Shown piece after piece: positions 56,601-64,000 of a stretch of 64,000 nucleotides of DNA. The position numbers were made by a program, and so were the translations under genes. Every line of letters starts with the position of its first letter. Position 1 is the first letter of the stretch. This DNA comes from Microglena sp. YARC (Eukaryota > Chlorophyta > Chlorophyceae > Chlamydomonadales > Chlamydomonadaceae), in the NCBI GenBank assembly GCA_022414725.1, contig CM039467.1, forward strand, positions 6,608,455 through 6,672,454, given 5' to 3'. The notes under the pieces were generated by a model that was given only the letters and a program-made list of their open reading frames with translations, searched no databases and was not told the origin of the DNA.

Positions 56601-59135
56601 GTGTGGGGTGCTGGGTGATGCGTGTTGGGTGCTGGGTGCTGAGTGTTGGGTGTTGGGTGCTGGGTGCTGAGTGTTGGCTGCTGGGTGTTGGGTGCTGGGT
56701 GTCGAGCGTTGGGTGTTGGGTGTAGAGTTTTGGGTGTTGGGTGCTGGGTGCTGAGTGTTGGGTGTAGAGTGTTGGGTGTTGGGTGCTGGGTGCTGAGTGT
56801 TGGCTGCTGGGTATTGGGTGCTGGGTGTCGAGCGTTGGGTGTTGGGTGTTGGGTGTAGAGTTTTGGGTGTTGGGTGCTGGGTGCTGAGTGTTGGGTGTTG
56901 GGTGTAGAGTGTTGGGTGTAGAGTGTTGGGTGTTGGGTGCTGGGTGCTGAGTGTTGGGTGTTGGGTGTTGGGTGTAGAGTGTTGGGTGTTGGGTGTTGAG
57001 CGTTGGGTGTTGGGTGTAGAGTGTTGGGTGTAGAGTTTTGGGTGTTGGGTGCTGGGTGCTGAGTGTTGGGTGTTGGGTGTAGAGTGTTGGTGTTGGGTGT
57101 TGGGTGTTGGGTGCTGGGTGCTGAGTGTTGGGTGTTGGGTGTTGGGTGTAGAGTGTGGGTATTGGGTGTAGAGTGTGGGGTGTGGGGTGCTGGGTGCTGA
57201 GTGTTGGGTGTTGGGTGTAGAGTGTGGTGTTGGGTGTTGAGTGTTGGGTGTTGGGTGTGGGGTGCTGAATGCTGAGTGTTGGCTTCTGGGTGTTGGGTGT
57301 TGGGTGTGGGGTGCTGGGTGCTGCGTGTTGGGTGCTGGGTGTTGGGTGTTGAGTGTTGGGTGTTGAGTGTTGGGTGTTGAGTGTTGGGTGTTGAGTGTTG
57401 GTGTTGAGTGTTGGGTGTTGGTGCTGGTGCTGCGTGTTGGGTGTTGGGTGTGGGGTGCTGGGTGCTGAGTGTTGGCTTCTGGGTGTTGGGTGCTGGGTGT
57501 CGAGCGTTGGGTGTTGGGTGTAGAGTGTTGGGTGTAGAGTGTTGGGTGCTGGGTGCTGAGTGTTGGGTGTTGGGTGTTGGGTGTAGAGTGTGGGTATTGG
57601 GTGTAGAGTGTGGGGTGTGGGTGCTGGGTGCTGAGTGTTGGGTGTTGGGTGTAGAGTGTGGGTGTTGGGTGTAGAGTGTTGGGTGTTGGGTGTGGGGTGC
57701 TGGGTGGTGAGTGTTGGCTTCTGGGTGTTGGGTGCTGGGTGCTGGGTGTCGAGCGTTGGGTGTTGGATGTAGAGTGTTGGGTGTTGGGTGCTGGGTGCTG
57801 AGTGTTGGGTGTTGGGTGTAGAGTGTGGGTGTTGGGTGTAGAGTGTTGGGTGTGGGGTGCTGGGTGCTGAGTGTTGGGTGTTGGGTGCTACGTGTTGGGT
57901 GTTGGGAATTGGGTGCTGGGTGTTGGGTGTGGGGTGCTGGGTGCTGCGCGTTGGGTGCTAGGTGTTGGGTGTTGGGTGTCGAGCGTTGGGTGTTGGGTGC
58001 TGGGTGCTGAGTGTTGGCTGCTGGGTGTTGGGTGCTGGGTGCTTGGTGTTGGGTGTGGGGTGCTGGGTGATGCGTGTTGGGTGCTGGGTGCTGAGTGTTG
58101 GGTGTTGGGTGCTGGGTGCTGAGTGTTGGCTGCTGGGTGTTTGGTGGTGCTGGGTGTCGAGCGTTGGTGTTGGGTTGTAGATTTTGGTGTTGGTGCTGGG
58201 TGCTGAGTGTTGGGTGTTGGGTGTAGAGTGTTGGGTGTTGGGTGCTGGGTGCTGAGTGTTGGCTGCTGGGTATTGGGTGCTGGGTGTCGAGCGTTGGGTG
58301 TTGGGTGTTGGGTGTAGAGTTTTGGGTGTTGGGTGCTGGGTGCTGAGTGTTGGGTGTTGGGTGTAGTGTGTTGGGTGTTGGGTGTTGGGTGCTGAGTGTT
58401 GGGTGTTGGGTGCTGGGTGCTGAGTGTTGGCTTCTGGGTGTTGGGTGTTGGGTGCTGGGTGTCGAGCGTTGGGTGTTGGGTGTTGGGTGTAGAGTTTTGG
58501 GTGTTGGGTGCCGGGTGCTGAGTGTTGGGTGTTGGGTGTAGAGCGTTGGGTGTGGGTCGCTGGGTGCTGCGTGTTGGGTGCTGAGTGTTGGCTGCTGCGT
58601 GTTGGGTGCTGGGTGCTGAGTGTTGGCTGCTGGGTGTTGGGTGCTGGGTGTCGAGCGTTGGGTGTTGGGTGTAGAGTTTTGGGTGTTGGGTGCTGGGTGC
58701 TGAGTGTTGGGTGTTGGGTGTAGAGTGTTGGGTGTTGGGTGCTGGGTGCTGAGTGTTGGCTGCTGGGTATTGGGTGCTGGGTGTCGAGCGTTGGGTGTTG
58801 GGTGTTGGGTGTAGAGTTTTGGGTGTTGGGTGCTGGGTGCTGAGTGTTGGGTGTTGGGTGTAGAGTGTTGGGTGTTGGGTGTTGGGTGCTGAGTGTTGGG
58901 TGTTGGGTGCTGGGTGCTGAGTGTTGGCTTCTGGGTGTTGGGTGCTGGGTGTCGAGCGTTGGGTGTTGGGTGTTGGGTGTAGAGTTTTGGGTGTTGGGTG
59001 CCGGGTGCTGAGTGTTGGGTGTTGGGTGTAGAGTGTTGGGTGTGGGTCGCTGGGTGCTGCGTGTTGGGTGCTACATGTTGGGTGCTGCGTGTTGGGTGCT
59101 AGGTGTTGGATGTTGGGTGGTGGGTGGTGCTCATT
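50647..59135. repeat. Heptamer array (GTGTTGG / GTGCTGG / GTGTAGA / GTGCTGA)
   Basis: 8.5 kb is built from 7-bp variants, GTGTTGG, GTGCTGG, GTGCTGA, GTGTAGA, GTGTCGA and a few others, in higher-order strings such as GTGTCGAGCGTTGGGTGTTG. From about 56,500 to 59,100 the 7-bp register is almost perfect. From 50,647 to about 56,500 it is broken every few units by single-base losses and gains. Seven is not a multiple of three, so frames cycle through 21 bp and give Trp/Val/Gly/Cys-rich spurious ORFs. No exon was found inside. Confidence 0.93.
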
Positions 59136-59760
59136 GCTCATTTCGCCACCCTGCCCCCCTCACTAAAACTTTGCACTCATGCATTGCCAGTGTCTCAATC
59201 TTGTATGACCTTTAACTTACTCTGGCTTATGTCCTTCTCCTCATCCCCCCTCCGTATCCCCTCCTCCTTATCCCTCCTCCTTATCCCCTCCCCATCCTCC
59301 TCCTCATCCCCTCCTCCTCCTACCCCCCCTCCTCCTACTACTTCTCCTCCTTCTGCTCCTTCTCCTCCCCTCCTCTTCTCCTTCTCATCCCCTCCTCATC
59401 CTCCACTCCCCATCCCTCTTCCTCCCCCTCCTCTCTTCCTTCCTTCCTTCCGTCTCCTTCCCTCCTGATCCTCCTCTCCCCCTCCTCCCTCCTCCTGCCC
59501 CCCCCTCCTCCCTACTAATCCCCTCCTCCTACTCCCCTCCTCCTCCTACTCCCTCCTCCTTCTCCTCCCCTCCTCCTCCTGCCCCCCCTCCTCCCACTAC
59601 TCCCCTCCTCCTCCTCCCCCCTTCTCCTACTAATCCCCTCCTCCTATTCCCCTCCTTCTACTCTCCTCCTCCTCCTTCCCTCCTCCTTCTCATCCCCTCG
59701 CTCCTCCTCCCCTCCTCCTCCCCACCTCCTCCTCCCCTCCTCCTCCCTCAAGTTCTTTAC
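59136..59760. repeat. CTCCTCCTCCCC pyrimidine tract with a decayed exon-tail copy at its left end
   Basis: 59,160-59,215 holds GCACTCATGCATTGCCAGTG and TCTCAATCTTGTATGACCTT, a decayed unit of the 102-bp array that begins 0.8 kb later. From 59,220 to 59,755 a CTCCTCCTCCC-type tract covers the plus strand with few purines. Confidence 0.85.
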
Positions 59761-60040
59761 TGATGATTGTTTGGGATTCTTAGAACCACATCGCCCATCC
59801 ATTACTCAATTGTTGCCCAACCATTCATCAACCATCACCTTTGCACTCAGTACAGAGTTGGTCAAAGGTTGTCCAGAAACACTTCTCTCCCCCCTCACCC
59901 TCCCCCCTACTTTAGAGTTGGTCAAGGATGTCTAGGGCCCTCCTCTCTCCCCCCCTCACCTTCCCCCCCACTTCAGATTTGGTCAAGGTTGTCCAGGCCC
60001 TCCTCTCTCTCTCCCTGCCCTGCCCCCCTACCTCCAAGTT
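59761..60040. repeat. GAGTTGGTCAAGGTTGTCCA short array and unique edge
   Basis: Three units of about 60 bp (TAGAGTTGGTCAAGGATGTC type plus CTCTCTCCCCCCCTCACC) lie at 59,850-60,035. A unique segment precedes them. No gene was seen. Confidence 0.65.
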
Positions 60041-61388
60041 TGCCCTTACTCATTGCCAGTGTCTCAATCTCTGTCCTATGACCTACAACCAACTCTAGCC
60101 TATGTCCTACACCTATGACCTACGACCAATGGCAATGGCCTTTGCTCTCACTCATTGCCAGTGTCTCAATCTCTGTCCTATGACCTTTAACCGACTCTAG
60201 CCTATGTCCTACACCTATGACCTACGACCTATGGCAATGGCCTTTGCTCTCACTCATTGCCAGTGTCTCAATCTCTGTCCTATGACCTTTAACCGACTCT
60301 AGCCTATGTCCTACACCTATGACCTACGACCTATGGCAATGGCCTTTGCTCTCACTCATTGCCAGTGTCTCAATCTCTGTCCTATGACCTTTAACCGACT
60401 CTAGCCTATGTCCTACACCTATGACCTACGACCTATGGCAATGGCCTTTGCTCTCACTCATTGCCAGTGTCTCAATCTCTGTCCTATGACCTACAACCGA
60501 CTCTAGCCTATGTCCTACACCTATGACCTACGACCTATGGCAATGGCCTTTGCTCTCACTCATTGCCAGTGTCTCAATCTCTGTCCTATGACCTTTAACC
60601 GACTCTAGCCTATGTCCTACACCTATGACCTACGACCTATGGCAATGGCCTTTGCTCTCACTCATTGCCAGTGTCTCAATCTCTGTCCTATGACCTACAA
60701 CCGACTCTAGCCTATGTCTTACACCTATGACCTACGACCTATGGCAATGGCCTTTGCTCTCACTCATTGCCAGTGTCTCAATCTCTGTCCTATGACCTTT
60801 AACCGACTCTAGCCTATGTCCTACACCTATGACCTACGACCTATGGCAATGGCCTTTGCTCTCACTCATTGCCAGTGTCTCAATCTCTGTCCTATGACCT
60901 ACAACCGACTCTAGCCTATGCCCTATACCTATGACCTACGACCTATGGCAATGGCCTTTGCTCTCACTCATTGCCAGTGTCTCAATCTCTGTCCTATGAT
61001 CTTTAACCGACTCTAGCCTATGTCCTACACCTATGACCTACGACCTACGGCAATGGCCTTTGCTCTCACTCATTGCCAGTGTCTCTTTCTCTGACCTCTG
61101 ACCTTTACCGATTCTGGCATGTGTCCTACATCTACACGTACGACCTATGACCTATGACAATTGCCTTTGCACTCACGCATTTCCAGTGTCTCAACCTCTG
61201 ACATATGACCTTTAACCAACTCTGGCCTATGTCCTAGACCTATGACCTATGACCTATGACCTATGACCTATGAACATTGCCTTTGCACTCACGCATTGCC
61301 AGTGTCTCGACCTCAGACTTATGACCTCGAACCAAATCGGGCCTATGACCTATTGCCTATGACCTATGACAATCGCCTTTGCACTCAC
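60041..61388 (-). repeat. 102-bp donor-side array of the RIIa second exon
   Basis: About 13 units, with the period confirmed as 102 bp (CCTTTGCTCT at 60,241 and 60,343). On the minus strand each contains AGAGATTGAGACACTGGCAATG then AGTGAGAGC, the tail of the 61,623-61,389 exon (SEIETLAM) with its donor region. The rest of the unit is CTATGACCTACGACCTATGG-type filler. Units between 60,140 and 61,070 are nearly identical, and those next to the exon (61,070-61,388) are shorter and more varied. Confidence 0.92.
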
Positions 61389-61623
61389 GCATTGCCAGTG
61401 TCTCAATCTCTGACATAGACATAGTGCTGACTTCCAGACTGGCGACGATATCTTTAATGTTGTTTAAGGACACTTTCTTCTCCTTCTCCTCTGCCCCCCC
61501 AGCTCCAGACACGTGATCTTCCTCTTGCAAGTGAGCCTCTCCTGAGCCAGAGGGGGCCATTGCTGAGGGGTCGTTGAGCATGGTCTGGAAGTACTCAGCT
61601 CCAAAGTCGTATATGCTGTCAGG
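61389..61623 (-). CDS. RIIa-domain protein, exon 2 (second docking helix and linker)
   Basis: This 235-bp minus-strand exon runs from acceptor GCATACACAG to donor GGCAATGC|GTGAGT. It begins PDSIYDFGAEYFQTMLNDPS, which completes the RIIa dimerisation/docking domain begun in the exon at 63,561: the Gln-Pro-x-x-Ile-x-x-Phe-x-x-x-Tyr-Phe pattern is that of the second helix. A linker follows, SGSGEAHLQEEDHVSG, then an acidic/basic helix EEKEKKVSLNNIKDIVASLE and MSMSEIETLAM. It starts in phase 0 and ends in phase 1. In known proteins this domain binds the amphipathic helices of A-kinase anchoring proteins; in algae it occurs in radial spoke proteins. The rest of the protein is not in view. Confidence 0.78.
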
Positions 61624-62204
61624 CTGTGTATGCGTGAGGGGGTGGGGTGCGGTGGAGTGTGGTGGGGTGTGGTGGGGTGAGGTGTGTGTGGGGTGAGGTG
61701 TGTGTGTGGATGGGGTGGGGTGTGTGTGTGGAGGGGGGGGGGGGGGGTATATGAGGGTTTGTGTGATGAGCTAGATTCCTCTTGCCTGTGAGACTCTCCT
61801 GAGCCAGAGGGGGCCATTGCTGAGGGGTCGTTGAGCATGGTCTGGAAGTACTCAGCTCCAAAGTCGTATATGCTGTCAGGCTGTGTATGCGTGAGGGGGT
61901 GGGGTGCGGTGGAGTGGGGTGGGGTGGGGTGGGGTGAGGTGTGTGTGGGGTGAGGTGTGTGTGGGTGGGGTGGGGTGTGTGTGTGTGGGGGGGGGGGGGG
62001 GGGTATATGAGGGTTTGTGTGATGAGCTAGATTCCTCTTGCCTGTGAGACTCTCCTGAGCCAGAGGGGGCCATTGCTGAGGGGTCGTTGAGCATGGTCTG
62101 GAAGTACTCAGCTCCAAAGTCGTATATGCTGTCAGGCTGCGTATGCGTGAGGGGGTGGGGTGCGGTGGAGTGGGGTGGGGTGGGGTGGGGTGAGGTGGGG
62201 TGGT

Positions 62205-62615
62205 GGGGTGGTGGTTGGGTTGGGTTGGGTTGGGTTGGGTTGGGTTGGGTTGGGTTGGGTTGGGTCGGGTTGGGTTGGGTGCGTTGTGTTGTGTTGTGTT
62301 GTGTTGTGTTGTGTTGTGTTGTGTTGGGCTGGGCTGGGGTAGGTGAGTGGGTGAGGTTGGGGTGGGGTGGGGTGCGTGGGTGAGGGGGGTGGGGAGTTGG
62401 GTTGGGTTGGGTTGGGTTGGGTTGGGTTGGGTTGGGTTGGGTTGGGTTGGGTTGAGTTGGGTTGGGTTGGGTTGGGTTGGGTTAGGTTGGACTGGGTTGG
62501 GTTGGGTTGGGTTGGGTTGGGTTGGGTTGGGTTGGGTTGGGTTGGGTTGGGTTGGGTTGGGTTGGGTTGGGTTGGGTTGGGTTGGGTTGGGTTGGGTTGG
62601 GCTGTGTTGTGTTGT
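62205..62615. repeat. Near-perfect (TTGGG)n pentamer runs
   Basis: About 13 TTGGG units (62,215-62,278), a GTGTT run (62,282-62,325), then about 40 TTGGG units (62,397-62,600) with a few variants. This lies inside the acceptor-side array of the RIIa gene. It resembles telomeric DNA in its G-clusters but does not match the common plant or algal TTTAGGG or TTTTAGGG telomere units. Confidence 0.92.
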
Positions 62616-63099
62616 GTTGGGCTGGGTTGGGTGGGTGGGTGGGTGAGGGTTGGGTGGGTAGGTGGGTGGGTGGGTGAGGGTTGGGTTGGGTGGGTTGGGG
62701 CGGGGTTGGGTGGGTTGGGTGGTGTGGGGTGGGTGGGTGGGTGGGTGAGGGTTGTGTGGTTTGGATGGGGTGGTGTGGTGTGGGGTGGGGTGGGGTTGGG
62801 TTGGGTGGGTTGGGTAGAGTGGGGTGAGGTGTGTGGGTGGGTGGGTGGGTGGGGTGGGGTGGGTGGGGGGGTTATGAGGGTTTGTGTGACAAGCTAGATT
62901 CCTCTTGCATGTGAGCCTCTCCTGAGCCAGAGGGGGCCATTGCTGAGGTGTTTTTCAGCATGTTCAGTAAGTACTCAGCTCCAAAGGCGTATGCTGTCAG
63001 GCTGCGTATGCGTGAGGGGGTGGGTGGGTGGGTGGGTGGATGGGTGGATGGGTGAGGGGTGTATGTGTGTGTTTGTGTGTGTGTGTGTGTATGTGTGTG

Positions 63100-63149
<50 letters not shown>

Positions 63150-63204
63150 TACGTGCGTGTGGGTGTGTGCATGTGTGTATGCATGTGTGTGTGTGTTTGT
63201 GAGT

Positions 63205-63305
63205 GTGAGAGTGAGAGAGAGTGAGTTTGACAGAGGGGACATTGCTGAGGGGTCGTTCAGCATGCTCTCAAACCACGTATCTTCAAATGCATAGATGTCT
63301 TCAGG
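63205..63305 (-). CDS. Diverged RIIa helix-2 exon copy, possible alternative exon
   Basis: Starting after CTTCAGGCAG, this copy reads [20 protein letters not shown] then AMSPLSN and runs into CTCTCT filler without a clear donor. It differs from the 61,623 exon at about half of its first 15 residues but keeps the Ile-x-x-Phe-x-x-x-(Tyr/Trp)-Phe pattern, so it is either an ancestral exon copy or one that evolved separately. It lies closest to exon 1 and would splice in phase 0. Confidence 0.4.
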
Positions 63306-63471
63306 CTGCCTGAAGGTTTGTGCATGTTAGGTCAAGTCGACATGTCAAAAGTCAACTTTTCGAGGGATGCCCGGAGGCGATCTGGATATGTCTTTGACGC
63401 GAAATATATTTCAATCATCCGTTCTTATGATCTAACAGCGCGCTGTTCTGGACAGCGAGAATTAGTCGCAC

Positions 63472-63561
63472 CTGCGCTCGAAGTATCTCCCTCGTGAAAG
63501 CCTTCAACAGCGCGGGGAATCCCTCCGGTATGACATACGGCTTCTGGTAAGTTGCGCTCAT
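63472..63561 (-). CDS. RIIa-domain protein, exon 1 (start codon and first docking helix)
   Basis: This 90-bp exon on the minus strand starts with ATG at 63,561 and ends GCGCAG|GTGCGA, exactly 30 codons. It opens MSATYQKPYV and continues with VIPEGFPALLKAFTREIL before Arg-Ala-Gln. Ile-Pro-x-Gly-(Phe/Leu)-x-x-Leu-Leu-x-x-(Phe/Tyr)-Thr-x-Glu-(Ile/Val)-Leu-Arg is the RIIa helix-1 signature found in PKA regulatory subunits and in flagellar proteins such as radial spoke proteins 7 and 11, ropporin, SP17 and CABYR. With exon 2 the 40-residue fold is complete. The short N-terminus before the domain fits the flagellar members better than PKA itself. Confidence 0.8.
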
Positions 63562-64000
63562 GGCAGAGCTCGGTTGAAAAGTGATAGCAGCAGGTTGAGA
63601 GGAAAAAGGGGCGGCGAGACGAAAGCGGGTCTCGAAAGATGAGGATTGACCAGATCAATTGCAGCCCACATGAAATCGGTACCCACGTGGCTGGCGGTTG
63701 GTGCCAACCATCTGATGCCAACCGACCAACGCCACAGGCATCCTGCACACCAGTATGCACATCACACCAAAGTATCAAACCCTCAAAAATGTATCACCCC
63801 AAGCCAACTGGCCTCAGATCAGTGCGGTCAGCCTGTTTTGATTACACGCAGCTTTCAGGGATTTATGCAAATCTAAAACTTGGGTCCAGCACTCCGGCAG
63901 GGTAAATGTGCATGGAAATTATCACTATTAATGCCCCTTCTAATTATTTATGCGCCCAGAAGAAGACGGAGAGCAGCCAATTTGCTGGCTGAAGCTATGT
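63562..64000. other. Upstream region of the RIIa gene
   Basis: Non-repetitive sequence upstream of the start codon, expected to hold the 5' UTR and promoter. No TATA box or other clear element was identified. Overlapping short ORFs on both strands have no family resemblance. Confidence 0.5.

Larger units (their letters stand above)
61624..63330 (-). repeat. Acceptor-side array of RIIa exon 2, with (TTGGG)n and GT-rich filler
   Basis: Copies of the exon-2 acceptor and head (minus sense CACAG|CCTGACAGCATATACGAC to ATGGCCCCCTCTGGCTCAGG) lie at about 61,784-61,865, 62,026-62,140 and, more diverged, 62,890-63,003 and 63,235-63,305. Filler is GGGGTGGGGTGTGTG, GTTGGG and TGTGTG. Each copy has an open frame through the RIIa helix. 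Confidence 0.88.

Noticed and set aside
60041..61388. CRISPR-like or centromeric satellite reading of the 102-bp array
   Set aside because: There are no variable spacers, and the repeated segment equals the tail of the adjacent RIIa exon, so it is an intronic donor-side array.
62205..62615. Telomere end of a chromosome
   Set aside because: The TTGGG runs are internal, flanked by coding exons on both sides, and the motif does not match the known plant or algal telomere unit.

Overview
This is a eukaryotic nuclear window, almost certainly from a flagellate of the green lineage or a similar protist. The evidence is spliceosomal introns with GT-AG borders, very G/C-skewed intronic minisatellites, and the reconstructed start of an RIIa-domain protein, a family typical of cilia and flagella. 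A large-genome prasinophyte such as Cymbomonas is a guess from the style of the sequence, not a demonstrated assignment. Most of the 64 kb is tandem repeat. Coding sequence totals only a few kilobases and lies in short exons scattered among arrays, so long open frames inside the arrays were not called as genes.

Left third, minus strand (about 22,960 down to 3,229). A chain of exons encodes an Ala/Lys/Glu-rich, probably coiled-coil protein: 22,962-22,916, 21,786-21,620, 20,871-20,607, 18,974-18,816, 14,511-14,402, 13,217-10,939, 10,850-10,752 and 9,329-9,093. Splice phases agree from exon to exon as far as the 9,329 exon. The large 13,217-10,939 exon is open only if several one-base frameshifts are allowed. 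Further down the same strand an exon at 8,246-8,112 and three exons at 6,499-6,374, 5,378-5,321 and 3,362-3,229 follow. The last three join in phase into one nearly complete PLAT (lipoxygenase-homology) domain. Whether the coiled-coil and PLAT exons belong to one gene is not settled.

Middle, plus strand (27,533 to 44,433). Exons at 27,533-27,813 and 29,730-29,930 are phase-compatible. They are followed by four tandem 84-bp exons separated by 39-nt introns, and by a tail exon ending at 30,628. Further exons at 35,679-35,830 and 44,218-44,433 are also phase-compatible with each other. None of these products was recognised.

Right end, minus strand (63,561 to 61,389). Two exons give the N-terminal RIIa docking domain of a probable flagellar protein. 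The gene reads leftwards into a 102-bp array.

The unusual theme is the structure of the introns. Nearly every exon is flanked by a long tandem array whose repeat unit contains a copy of that exon's own edge. Donor-side arrays repeat the exon tail plus the GT donor. Acceptor-side arrays repeat the AG acceptor plus the exon head. Copies are freshest at the exon and decay with distance. This looks like repeated tandem duplication across exon-intron junctions. It bears directly on how introns grow, and in two places (10.75-10.94 kb and 29.9-30.5 kb) on how new introns and exons may arise by duplication.

A 1000-N gap lies at 49,647-50,646. Sequence from about 40 to 56.5 kb shows irregular one-base indels between repeat units, as in poorly polished long-read assembly, so frames there are unreliable.
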